Origin: Aquipseudomonas guryensis | GTDB taxonomy: Bacteria > Pseudomonadota > Gammaproteobacteria > Pseudomonadales > Pseudomonadaceae | Reading direction: 5' to 3' | Length of the DNA: 64,000 bases | Assembly (NCBI RefSeq): GCF_014164785.1 | Contig: NZ_JACJFN010000003.1 | Coordinates: 674,210-738,209, forward strand | Translations under genes and position numbers: made by a program | In this document: positions 1 through 7,570 of the stretch, one piece after another | Position numbering within the stretch: position 1 is the stretch's first letter | Layout of the letters: each line of letters starts with the position of its first letter | The notes under the pieces: model-generated | What the model saw: only the letters and a program-made list of their open reading frames with translations | Told to the model about the DNA's origin: nothing | The model's database searches: none

Positions 1-508
1 TGAAGGCATTGATGCGCTTGAGCCACTCGCTGTAGGCCGGCGATACCTGATCGAGGAGCAGGCGCACGGCACTGTCGCGCGCGCCGTTCTGCCGCTCGCT
101 GATCAGGCTGGCCGTCAGCGCCAGGGTGCTCTGCTCGATCTGGTTGATCTGCTCCAGCAGGCGTTTTTCTTCCGCTGAGGCGCCCTTGCTGCTGACCAGC
201 TGACGCATCGGCGTAGCGGATTCGGCATAGAAGCTGGCCAGCCGCTCGATCTCCAGCAGGTGCCGCTGCAGGGCCACGGCGTCATCCACCAGCACCGCAT
301 CGCGAATGGCAATGGCGCGGTCATGCACGCTGCCGCGGAAGTTGATCGCATAGCGCTGCTTGAGGGCGGCATCCTCGCTGACTTCGGTCAGGCTGCCGTC
401 GATGAAGCCGACACGCTGCACACCAATCAGACTGATCAGCAGCATCAGCGACAGAATCAAACCAAACCCCAGACTGAGGCGTAGGGCGATGCTCATGGGG
501 GTATGCAT
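1..508 (-). CDS. methyl-accepting chemotaxis protein, N-terminal part
   Basis: The frame is open from an ATG at 508 to the left edge, so only about 169 N-terminal residues are present. Residues 1-35 are a basic start (MHTPMSIALRLS) followed by a hydrophobic helix rich in Leu, Ile and Met, as in the first membrane segment of chemoreceptors. The rest is helical, charged and Cys-free, with the pattern of a four-helix-bundle periplasmic sensor (4HB_MCP): an FxGSVHDRAIAIRDAV stretch, then a helix-turn-helix pair around KGASAEEKRLLEQI. A GGAG lies 6 nt before the ATG; a second in-frame ATG is at 496. The signalling domain is outside the window, so a sensor kinase with the same input domain is not excluded. 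Confidence 0.75.
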   Translation of the reverse strand, partial: MHTPMSIALRLSLGFGLILSLMLLISLIGVQRVGFIDGSLTEVSEDAALKQRYAINFRGSVHDRAIAIRDAVLVDDAVALQRHLLEIERLASFYAESATPMRQLVSSKGASAEEKRLLEQINQIEQSTLALTASLISERQNGARDSAVRLLLDQVSPAYSEWLKRINAF

Positions 509-968
509 GGTTAACTCCGTGACGAAATTGAATATTGACGCCAACAGAATGGCACAGTGCCAGCATTAAAGCTGTACAAGTTTTGCCAATTTTATCTATG
601 CCATGTATAGATTTTGTATAACTCAGGCCAGCACACGCCAAGCGAGCCCTCTGCGCCGCGGTTTTCCCCACCAATCGCGTAAACCGCACTAGCTATAAGT
701 CATCCAGCCGAATCAGCCGCTGCCACCAAGCGCCCCGACTGAGGCAGGCATCGCCACTCAGCCGCTCTACAAGCTGGCACTTCTGTACAAGCTCCCAACA
801 CCCGTAAGGCATCCCCTTCCACCTGCGGGGGAGAAGGAGCCAGGCAACACGGAGCCGCCCTACCCGCTTGTCCGTTTCCGCCCCCTTTCGCGGCCATCTC
901 GCCCCTGCTGGCCACCCCGGCGCTTGGCTAACGTGGACTCATCGCCACTACCCAGAGCGGAGCAACCC
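509..968. other. intergenic region between chemoreceptor and monooxygenase
   Basis: No convincing gene lies in these 460 bases. The left third is AT-rich and must hold the leftward chemoreceptor promoter; it contains a palindrome TGGCACAGTGCCA at 550-562. Around 813-840 is a C-rich then G-rich stretch of the kind scattered between Pseudomonas genes. I found no good sigma-28 or sigma-54 match. Confidence 0.4.
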
Positions 969-2369
969 GTGAGCACAGCGAACAACACCATCCAGGATTG
1001 CGGCGATGCCGTGTGCATCATCGGCGGCGGCCCCGGCGGCCTGTGCATGGCCCGCGCGCTGAAGCGCCAGGGCCTGGTCTACGAGCAGTTCGAACGCCAC
1101 AGCGATGTCGGCGGCGTGTGGGACATCACTAACCCCGGCACGCCGATGTACGAGTCCGCGCACTTCATCTCCTCGCGCGATCTCTCCGGCTTCCTCGACT
1201 TCCCGATGCCCAAGCACTTCCCCGACTACCCGAGCAACCGGCAGATCCTCGAATACGCCCGCTCCTTCGCCCATGCCTTCGACCTGTACGACAAGATCCG
1301 CTTCAACACCGCGGTCGAGCATGTTGCCAAGCGCGAGGACGGCCGCTGGCTGGTCACCCTCAGCAGCGGCGAGAAGCGCTGCTACCGCGCCGTGGTCTGC
1401 GCCACCGGCTGCAACTGGGACCCGAACATGCCGGAGGTCAAAGGCCAGTTCAACGGCGAGATCCGCCACTCGGTGACCTTCAAGAAAGCCGACGAATTCA
1501 ACGGCAAGCGCGTGCTGATCATCGGTGCCGGCAACTCCGGCGCGGACATCGCCTGCGACGCGGCAACACACGCCAGCAAGGCCTTCATCAGCCTGCGGCG
1601 CGGCTACCACTTCATTCCCAAGCACCTGTTCGGCCTGCCCGCCGACGAGGTCAGCGAGAAAGGCCCGCAGTTGCCGATCTGGCTGGTGCGCCCGGTGTTC
1701 AGCCTGATCCTGCGCCTGATCAACGGCGATCTGACCCGCTTCGGCCTGCCCAAGCCGGACCACAAGCTGTTCGAGAGCCACCCGCTGATGAACACCCAGC
1801 TGCTGCACTACCTGCAGCACGGCGACATCCAGGTGAAACCGGATATCTCCCACTTCGAAGGCGACTACGCGGTGTTCAAGGACGGCAGCCGCGAGGCGCT
1901 CGACCTGGTGCTCTACGCCACTGGCTACAAGTGGAGCTGCAAGTACGCCGCCGACTACTTCGAATGGAAGGGTGGCCGCCCACAGCTGTACCTGTCGATC
2001 TTCAGCCGCCAGCACCACAACCTGTTCGGCATCGGCTACCTGGAAACCAACTCCAGCGCCTACAAGCTGTTCGACAACGAGGCCCACGCCGTCGCCTGCT
2101 ACCTGCGCGACCAACTGCTGCGCCCGGAACAGGCGCGCCAGTTCGAGCAGATGATCGCCACCGACAACCCCGACCTGTCCGGCGGCATCAACTTCGTCAA
2201 ATCCCAGCGCCACGAGGTGTACCTGGAAGTCCACGCGCTCAAGAGCCACCTGCGCAAACTGCGCCAGACCCTAGGCTGGGGCGAACTGGACGACGGCTAC
2301 TACGCCACCCTACGCAAGCACCCCGGCTTCCCCGCGGCGCCTCTGCAGCAGACGCAGCACGCTGTGTAA
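969..2369 (+). CDS. flavin-containing monooxygenase (class B, FMO type)
   Basis: The 466-residue protein should use FAD and NADPH to insert one oxygen atom into a nucleophilic or carbonyl substrate. The FAD Rossmann motif GGGPGG is at residues 19-24, the FMO/Baeyer-Villiger fingerprint FxGxxxHxxxF starts at F161, and the NADPH Rossmann motif GAGNSG is at 186-191. I place the start at GTG 969 because GGAG sits 6 nt upstream; the longer frame from TTG 924 adds 15 residues and has no obvious ribosome site. The fingerprint ends in F where many Baeyer-Villiger enzymes have W-P, which leans toward the FMO side. The next gene encodes an SDR oxidoreductase. The substrate cannot be read from sequence. 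Confidence 0.85.
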   Translation: MSTANNTIQDCGDAVCIIGGGPGGLCMARALKRQGLVYEQFERHSDVGGVWDITNPGTPMYESAHFISSRDLSGFLDFPMPKHFPDYPSNRQILEYARSFAHAFDLYDKIRFNTAVEHVAKREDGRWLVTLSSGEKRCYRAVVCATGCNWDPNMPEVKGQFNGEIRHSVTFKKADEFNGKRVLIIGAGNSGADIACDAATHASKAFISLRRGYHFIPKHLFGLPADEVSEKGPQLPIWLVRPVFSLILRLINGDLTRFGLPKPDHKLFESHPLMNTQLLHYLQHGDIQVKPDISHFEGDYAVFKDGSREALDLVLYATGYKWSCKYAADYFEWKGGRPQLYLSIFSRQHHNLFGIGYLETNSSAYKLFDNEAHAVACYLRDQLLRPEQARQFEQMIATDNPDLSGGINFVKSQRHEVYLEVHALKSHLRKLRQTLGWGELDDGYYATLRKHPGFPAAPLQQTQHAV

Positions 2370-2384
2370 GCACTTAGCTCCTCT

Positions 2385-2413
2385 CTCCCCGTCTGTATCT
2401 GCGGGGAGCTTTT
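2385..2413 (+). terminator. candidate terminator after the monooxygenase
   Basis: CTCCCCG at 2385-2391 pairs with CGGGGAG at 2402-2408 across a 10-nt loop and is followed by CTTTTG. The stem is short, so termination may be partial. Confidence 0.45.
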
Positions 2414-2476
2414 GTAGGAGCCAGCTTGCTGGCGATCAGCGGGACGCTGCGTATCGCCAGCAAGCTGGCTCCTACA
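2413..2476. repeat. intergenic REP-like palindrome
   Basis: A perfect 24-bp inverted repeat: TGTAGGAGCCAGCTTGCTGG... at 2413-2436 and its complement at 2453-2476. The 16-nt centre contains a further CAGCG/CGCTG pairing, so the whole can fold into one long hairpin. The TGTAGGAGC(C/G)AGCTTGCT core is familiar as a dispersed intergenic element in Pseudomonas genomes. Only one copy was seen here. Confidence 0.75.
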
Positions 2477-2574
2477 GGATCAGGCCAGGGATGGATAACG
2501 CTTTGCTTATCCACCATGACGGTGACGCGGAGCCAACCCGACGGACTCAAAGAACCACTCAACGAGTACAAGCC

Positions 2575-3423
2575 ATGAATGAAGTGGTAGTGATTACCGG
2601 CGCGGCCGGCGGCATCGGCCAGGCCATCTGCGCCAAGCTGATCCAGCGCGGTATGCGCCTGGTGCTGGTCGACATCCACGCCGAGCGCCTGGCCCAGGTG
2701 GCCGCGCGCCTCGGCGAACAGGCTACGCCATTCGCCGCCGACCTCACCGACCACAGCGCCTTGCAGCGCCTGATGGAAACGGTGGAGGAGAAATTCGGCC
2801 GGATCGACATCCTCATCAACAACGCCGCCATCACCACGGTCGAACCCTTTGACACGCGCTCGGTGGAAAGCATCGTCGGCGAGCTGAACATCAACCTGAT
2901 CTCGCCGCTGGTGCTGACCCGCCTGGCCATCCCACTGCTGCAACGCTCGGCCGATGCGCGGGTGGTCACCACGGTGTCCATCGGCGGTATCTTCCCCATG
3001 CCCGAGTCTCCGATCTACAGCGCCAGCAAATTCGGCCTGCGCGGCGCCATGCTGTCGATCGGCCTGGATCTGCAAGCCAAGGGCATCAAGGTCGGCTCGA
3101 TCCTGCCGGCCGCCACCGAAACGCCGATGCTGCAAAAAGAAGCCATCGACGGCGGCAACGCCCTGCAGTTCATGGACCCGCCGCAACAACCGGAAGACGT
3201 CGCCGAGCAAGTCCTGCTGATGCTCGACAAGCCCTGCCTGGAACGCACGCCCAAGGCCAGCGAGTCATGGATCTCCAGCCTGGCCATGCTCTTCCCCAAC
3301 CTGTTGCCGCGCAGCATCCGCGTGTTCAAGAAACGCGGCGAAAAAGGCATGCAGCGCTACCTGGAGTCCCTCGGTGAGCGCGGTCTGGCACAACGGGTGG
3401 ATGGGCGCTGGGAGTTGAAGTAG
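2575..3423 (+). CDS. short-chain dehydrogenase/reductase
   Basis: This 282-residue classical SDR has the cofactor motif TGAAGGIG at residues 8-15, an NNAA motif near residue 83, and the catalytic set Ser135, Tyr148, Lys152 (YSASK). An NAD(P)-dependent alcohol/ketone oxidoreduction is expected. The ATG at 2575 gives the canonical SDR N-terminus (MNEVVVITG); the frame is open upstream to 2491, but that would add a non-SDR segment starting beside the palindrome. About 40 extra residues follow the core, including basic stretches (RSIRVFKKRGEKG), as in membrane-associated SDRs. It may act with the upstream monooxygenase on one substrate; that is inferred from adjacency only. Confidence 0.85.
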   Translation: MNEVVVITGAAGGIGQAICAKLIQRGMRLVLVDIHAERLAQVAARLGEQATPFAADLTDHSALQRLMETVEEKFGRIDILINNAAITTVEPFDTRSVESIVGELNINLISPLVLTRLAIPLLQRSADARVVTTVSIGGIFPMPESPIYSASKFGLRGAMLSIGLDLQAKGIKVGSILPAATETPMLQKEAIDGGNALQFMDPPQQPEDVAEQVLLMLDKPCLERTPKASESWISSLAMLFPNLLPRSIRVFKKRGEKGMQRYLESLGERGLAQRVDGRWELK

Positions 3424-3557
3424 CAGGCTCCGAGAAGACCGCCAGCCGGCATGCAGCGGGCTGGCTGGTGGCAGAAGCTGGCCATGCAACGGCAGGACGT
3501 CAGCCTGGATGACCCGGGACGGCGTAGCAGGGTTTACCAGGGCCGGCGGAGCGTCAC

Positions 3558-3597
3558 GCGCACTAAATTGGCATAACAGTAGTTAGCGCGATAAATT
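3558..3597 (+). promoter_or_regulatory. ohrR promoter with direct-repeat operator
   Basis: GCGCACTAAATTG (3558-3570) and GCGCGATAAATTG (3586-3598) are near-identical repeats 28 bp apart. A plausible promoter overlaps them: TTGGCA at 3568-3573, 16-nt spacer, GATAAA at 3590-3595. The first repeat recurs exactly in front of ohr at 4255-4266, which points to OhrR as the binder. Confidence 0.5.
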
Positions 3598-3630
3598 GTC
3601 GACCACTGTCCTGTGCCGCTGGAAAACACC

Positions 3631-4080
3631 ATGAACCCGCAAGACCCTTGCGCCGAACTGCTGCTCGACAACCAGCTGTGCTTTGCCCTGTATTCGACCT
3701 CGCTGATGCTGACCAAGGTCTACAAGCCGCTGCTACAGGCCTTGGGCCTGACCTACCCACAGTACCTGGCGATGATGGTGCTCTGGGAAGGCGATGGCAT
3801 CACCGTGGGTGATCTCAGCAGCCGCCTGCTCACCGACCCCGGCTCGGTTACCCCGTTGCTCAAGCGCCTGGAAGCCGAAGGCCTGCTCAAGCGCACCCGC
3901 AGCAGTGTCGACGAGCGGGTAGTCGAGTTGTTCCTCACCGACAAAGGCCGCAACCTGCGCGAACAGGCCAAGAGCATTCCCAGCTGCATCCTTACCGCCA
4001 CCCAGCAATCCAGCGCGGAGCTCGGCGCCCTGAAGGCTGAGCTGGTCGCTCTGCGCAGCAGCCTGCAACAGGCCGTGTAA
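3631..4080 (+). CDS. ohrR: OhrR, organic-peroxide-sensing MarR-family repressor
   Basis: The 149-residue protein is a winged-helix MarR regulator of the OhrR type. The redox cysteine lies in the conserved NQLCFALY segment (Cys17), and LTYPQYLAMMVLWE at about 40-53 is typical of OhrR. A distal Cys119 is spaced much like the resolving cysteines of Xanthomonas OhrR, so a two-Cys mechanism is plausible; Cys7 is also present. Oxidation by organic hydroperoxides should release DNA and derepress ohr. I chose ATG 3631; an in-frame GTG at 3613 would add six residues. The gene lies upstream of ohr on the same strand, with its own repeat-bearing promoter. Confidence 0.9.
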   Translation: MNPQDPCAELLLDNQLCFALYSTSLMLTKVYKPLLQALGLTYPQYLAMMVLWEGDGITVGDLSSRLLTDPGSVTPLLKRLEAEGLLKRTRSSVDERVVELFLTDKGRNLREQAKSIPSCILTATQQSSAELGALKAELVALRSSLQQAV

Positions 4081-4402
4081 GCTGCGGGGCGACGGCGCAG
4101 TCGCCCATATCCCTGCACTTTCCCCGTCACGTCCCACTCGCCTCAACCATTTCGCCCTGCCGTCGCCCGCGAAAACAGGGCGCAACAGCCCGCCATTCCT
4201 CGCTTATGCCTGAACAAGGCAGTTCTTATCGCTAAATGATCAAAAATATATCTTGCGCACTAAATTAATGAGCGCTAGATTTCGCTCCACGGAACTGGTT
4301 AGCGCACAAAACATTAGCGCTACCATCCAGAAAAGATTGATCACCACCTGACACCGCAACGCTCTGAACCACCCAACCCAACAGCTCTAGAGGATTACCA
4401 GC
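4081..4402 (+). promoter_or_regulatory. ohr promoter region with repeated sites
   Basis: No gene is present in this 322-base gap. GCGCACTAAATT at 4255-4266 copies the site in front of ohrR. TTAGCGC occurs at 4299-4305 and 4314-4320, and GAGCGCTA at 4270-4277. A promoter can be drawn as TTGCGC (4253-4258), 17-nt spacer, TAGATT (4276-4281), so the exact repeat overlaps the -35 element. Repression by OhrR is inferred from these shared sequences. Confidence 0.5.
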
Positions 4403-4831
4403 ATGTCGATTCAAACCATTGCTTACCGTGCCTATGCAGAAGCCACCGGCGGCCGTGATGGCCGTGCCATCTCCTCCGACGGCGTACTCGACGTTGCCCT
4501 GACCACCCCGAAAGAACTTGGCGGTGCCGGCGGCCAGGGCACCAACCCCGAGCAGCTGTTCGCCGCGGGTTACTCGGCCTGCTTTATCGGCGCAATGAAG
4601 TTCGTGGCCGGCCGCGACAAGCTGGCGATGCCGGCAGACGCATCGATCGAAGGTGTGGTGGGCATCGGCGCGATCCCCAACGGTTTCGGCATCGAAGTCG
4701 AATTGCGCATCAGTCTGCCCGGCATGGACCGCGCGCAAGCACAGACCCTGATCGAGCGTGCGCACATCGTCTGCCCTTACTCCAACGCCACCCGCGGCAA
4801 CATCGACGTCACCCTGACGTTGCTCGACTAA
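4403..4831 (+). CDS. ohr: Ohr, organic hydroperoxide reductase
   Basis: This 142-residue OsmC/Ohr-fold protein reduces organic and fatty-acid hydroperoxides to alcohols in the cytoplasm, using lipoylated dihydrolipoamide as reductant. Both catalytic cysteines are present: Cys60 in AAGYSACF and Cys124 in [13 protein letters not shown]. Glu50 in NPEQLF and Arg19 match the residues that activate the peroxidatic Cys. The N-terminal SDG and [12 protein letters not shown] segments are typical of Ohr and distinguish it from OsmC. AGAGG lies 9 nt before the ATG. It is preceded by its regulator gene and a promoter carrying the shared repeat. Confidence 0.95.
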   Translation: MSIQTIAYRAYAEATGGRDGRAISSDGVLDVALTTPKELGGAGGQGTNPEQLFAAGYSACFIGAMKFVAGRDKLAMPADASIEGVVGIGAIPNGFGIEVELRISLPGMDRAQAQTLIERAHIVCPYSNATRGNIDVTLTLLD

Positions 4832-4972
4832 GCCTCAGCCCTGTCCAGGCGCCAGCAGCGCAAACCCACTGCGGCGCCTGACCAGCCAACCAGCTGCCCA
4901 TGATGGCCGAGCCATGCCCGCAGAGCTTCGGACCGGCGCGTTATCAATTTGCTCAAGAGAAAGGAGTTCACC

Positions 4973-5776
4973 ATGCGTACTTTCACGATGATTAAGACCG
5001 CCATCGCCACCACAGCCATCGCCCTTGGCGCCATGAGCCCTGCAATGGCCACGCAAGGCGCAAGCGATAAGCCAACCGTGGTACTGGTGCATGGTGCGTT
5101 TGCCGAGTCCGCCAGCTGGAACGGCGTCGCCACGCAGTTGCAGGCGCAGGGTTACCCGGTTGTCGCGGCGGCCAACCCGCTGCGCGGGGTCAAGCACGAC
5201 GCCGACTACGTCGCCAGCATCGTCGCGCAAACCAGCGGCCCAGTAATTCTGGTCGGCCACTCCTACGGCGGCAGCGTGATTTCCAACGCGGTGCACGACC
5301 AGTCGAACGTGAAGGCCCTGGTGTATGTCGCCGCATTTGCCCCCGAAAAAGGCGAGACCGCAATCGAGTTATCCGGTCGTTATCCGGGCAGCACCCTGGG
5401 GCCAACCCTGGCCACGCCCGTGACGCTGAAAGACGGCAATAAGGATCTGTACATCCAGCAGGACAAATTCGCTCAGCAGTTTGCTGCCGATGTCGCCGCT
5501 CCCGAGGCAGCGCTGATGGCGGCTAGCCAACGCCCAATCACCGAAAACGCCCTGCATGAAGCATCTGGCGCTCCGGCCTGGAAGCAACTGCCGTCCTGGT
5601 TCATATACGGCTCGGCGGACAAGAACATTCCCGCAGCCGCACTGAAGTTCATGGCGGACCGTGCCGGGTCGAAGAAAACCGTGACGATCCAGGGTGCCTC
5701 ACACGTAGTGATGACCTCCAACCCCGAAAAGGTCGCGGCCTTGATCATTGAAGCGGCCGAGCAAACCGCCAACTGA
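4973..5776 (+). CDS. exported alpha/beta-fold hydrolase
   Basis: Residues 1-26 form a signal peptide (MRTFTMIKTA..., cleavage after AMA), so the 267-residue precursor is probably periplasmic. The nucleophile elbow GHSYG holds Ser97; Asp216 (SADKNIP) and His244 (GASHVV) complete a catalytic triad, and VLVHGAF at 38-44 supplies the oxyanion region. The family includes cofactor-independent esterases and salicylate esterase-like enzymes, so the substrate is open. AAGGAG six nt before the ATG fixes the start; the frame is open eight codons further up. It follows ohr by 141 nt and may be read from the same promoter. Confidence 0.8.
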   Translation: MRTFTMIKTAIATTAIALGAMSPAMATQGASDKPTVVLVHGAFAESASWNGVATQLQAQGYPVVAAANPLRGVKHDADYVASIVAQTSGPVILVGHSYGGSVISNAVHDQSNVKALVYVAAFAPEKGETAIELSGRYPGSTLGPTLATPVTLKDGNKDLYIQQDKFAQQFAADVAAPEAALMAASQRPITENALHEASGAPAWKQLPSWFIYGSADKNIPAAALKFMADRAGSKKTVTIQGASHVVMTSNPEKVAALIIEAAEQTAN

Positions 5777-5913
5777 GCGCAGCTTCATCGCCGAGCCATG
5801 GGGCCTTTGCGCCGCGTGGCTCAGGCAAAGCCGCGTTTAGGCGATCAACCGCTGTCCTAGTTAAACGTCCATCCCGATCTGCACTGCCACGAACTCATTT
5901 AAGGAGTAACGCC

Positions 5914-6924
5914 ATGACTCGTATTCTCGCTGCCGGACTACTGGCCCTCGCTGTCAACAGCGCCTTCGCTGCGGGTAGCCCCGGGGTGGAGCGCAACACC
6001 CAAGAATTCCTCAATGCCCTCGCCGCAGGCAGTGGCAAGCCGCTGGAACAGCTGAGCCCCAAAGATGCCCGCGCCGTATTGGTTGGCGCGCAGGCGGGGG
6101 TCAAGGTCGATGTATCCGCGATCAAGGTGGTCGACAAGACCATCGAGGTCGATGGCCAGTCGATCCAGCTCAAAGTCGTGCGCCCCGCCGCTGCCGAGGG
6201 CACGCTGCCGGTGTTTATGTTCTTCCACGGTGGCGGCTGGGTGCTGGGCGACTACCCGACCCACGAACGCCTGATTCGTGACCTGGTAGTGGGCTCTGGC
6301 GCGGCGGCGGTGTATGTCGATTACACCCCGTCCCCGGAAGCCAAGTACCCGACTGCCATCAACCAGGCCTACGCCGCAACCCAGTGGGTGGCGCAGAACG
6401 GCGCGCAGATCGGCGTCGACGGCAAGCGCCTGGCAGTGGCCGGCAACAGTGTGGGCGGCAATATGGCCGCAGTGGTCAGCCTGATGGCCAAAGACAAAGG
6501 CACCCCGGCGATCAAATTCCAACTGCTGATGTGGCCGGTGACCGACGCCAACTTCAACAACGCCTCCTACAACCAGTTCGCCGACGGTCACTTCCTCAGC
6601 AAAAGCCTGATGCAGTGGTTCTGGGATAACTACACCACCGACCCGAAACAACGCGCCGAAATCTACGCATCGCCGCTGCAGGCATCGGTGGAACAACTGC
6701 AAGGCTTGCCGTCCGCTCTGGTGCAGACCGCCGAGTTCGATGTGCTGCGGGATGAAGGCGAAGCCTATGCGCGCAAGCTGGATGCAGCTGGGGTCAACGT
6801 CACCTCAGTACGCTACAACGGGATGATCCATGACTTCGGTTTGCTCAACGTGATCAGCCAGATCCCGGGCACGCAAAGCGCCATGCAGCAAGCCGCTGCC
6901 GCGCTGAAAGCCAACCTCAAGTAA
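5914..6924 (+). CDS. exported esterase/lipase of the HSL (HGGGW) family
   Basis: The 336-residue precursor starts with a signal peptide ending near residue 20 (NSAFAA). The oxyanion motif HGGGW is at 105-109, the nucleophile Ser179 lies in GNSVGG, and Asp276 (EFDVLRD) and His306 (MIHDFG) complete the triad of hormone-sensitive-lipase-type esterases. Short-chain ester hydrolysis in the periplasm or outside is expected. The start is set by AAGGAG ahead of ATG 5914. It is the last gene before a strong terminator and lies 137 nt after another exported hydrolase. Confidence 0.85.
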   Translation: MTRILAAGLLALAVNSAFAAGSPGVERNTQEFLNALAAGSGKPLEQLSPKDARAVLVGAQAGVKVDVSAIKVVDKTIEVDGQSIQLKVVRPAAAEGTLPVFMFFHGGGWVLGDYPTHERLIRDLVVGSGAAAVYVDYTPSPEAKYPTAINQAYAATQWVAQNGAQIGVDGKRLAVAGNSVGGNMAAVVSLMAKDKGTPAIKFQLLMWPVTDANFNNASYNQFADGHFLSKSLMQWFWDNYTTDPKQRAEIYASPLQASVEQLQGLPSALVQTAEFDVLRDEGEAYARKLDAAGVNVTSVRYNGMIHDFGLLNVISQIPGTQSAMQQAAAALKANLK

Positions 6925-6934
6925 CCACCCCGCC

Positions 6935-6967
6935 AACGCCTCGCCGCCAACGCGCCGAGGCGTTTTT
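6935..6967 (+). terminator. terminator after the HSL-type esterase
   Basis: AACGCCTCG (6935-6943) pairs with CGAGGCGTT (6956-6964), followed by a T run to 6967. It lies 10 nt after the esterase stop. Confidence 0.8.
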
Positions 6968-7206
6968 GCGCCTGCTCGGCCTTGCGCCTGATGTCGCACC
7001 GCAGGGGCATTTTGTCTTAGATAACTCGCTTGACGCTCAGGTACTCCGCAGGCATCAGCATTGTGACCCGCAAGGCTGCGGCAACAGCCACGGCGCTCAG
7101 GATGGCGAGAGCAAGGGCAAAATCACCTGGATGCTGACGGGCTTGCTGAGCATGCAGTAGCTCTTTCAAGAGGCAAATAGCTGGCTTTTCTGTCGGCGCG
7201 GCAGGT
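6968..7206. other. non-coding stretch before the metal-sensor promoter
   Basis: No gene can be supported here. On the minus strand a frame is open from about 7250 to a stop at 7017; its end reads as one hydrophobic stretch (ALAILSAVAVAAALRVTML) followed by MPAEYLSVKRVI. It has no convincing start or ribosome site and could be a tiny membrane peptide, a gene remnant or chance. Confidence 0.3.
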
Positions 7207-7235
7207 TTGCCATATCCCCCCAGGGGGGATAGCAT
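7207..7235 (+). promoter_or_regulatory. metal-sensor promoter with palindromic operator in the spacer
   Basis: TTGCCA (7207-7212) and TAGCAT (7230-7235) are separated by 17 nt. The palindrome TATCCCCCC-A-GGGGGGATA at 7213-7231 fills that spacer. Inverted runs of C and G flanked by AT are the known operator type of the CsoR/RcnR/FrmR family, and the next gene encodes such a repressor, so autoregulation is expected. Confidence 0.75.
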
Positions 7236-7270
7236 GCGAGCGCAATTCATTGATGCACGAGACTCAAGGC

Positions 7271-7558
7271 ATGAGCGATCACGAACACGGCCACCCGCAC
7301 CAAAGCCATGGCGATATCGTCAAAAGGTTGAAGCGTGCGGAGGGGCATCTGCGCAGCATCGTCGGCATGATCGAAGACGGTCGAGCCTGCGTCGACATCG
7401 CTCAGCAGCTGCATGCCGTGGAAAAAGCCGTGTGTCAGGCCAAGCGCGTGCTGATCCAGGATCATATCGATCACTGCCTGGAACACACGGTCGAAGCACT
7501 CGCAACCGGCGAGCGCGCGTCACTCGAAGATTTCAAGCAAATCACCAAGTACCTCTAG
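7271..7558 (+). CDS. CsoR/RcnR-family metal-responsive repressor
   Basis: The 95-residue all-helical protein (DUF156) should bind the palindrome just upstream and let go when loaded with metal. Cys40, His65 and Cys69 have exactly the spacing of the Cys-His-Cys ligands of copper CsoR and nickel InrS. The N-terminus has five histidines (positions 4, 6, 8, 10, 13); His8 has the same offset from Cys40 as His3 from Cys35 in RcnR, favouring nickel or cobalt over copper. I chose ATG 7271, with a GAG 9 nt upstream; an ATG at 7253 would add six residues. The neighbouring NicO-type exporter supports Ni/Co sensing. Confidence 0.85.
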   Translation: MSDHEHGHPHQSHGDIVKRLKRAEGHLRSIVGMIEDGRACVDIAQQLHAVEKAVCQAKRVLIQDHIDHCLEHTVEALATGERASLEDFKQITKYL

Positions 7559-7570
7559 GTCATTACCCCC

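Noticed and set aside
7017..7250. Small minus-strand gene beside the metal-sensor operator
   Set aside because: No start codon with a ribosome site; only a hydrophobic stretch without family resemblance.
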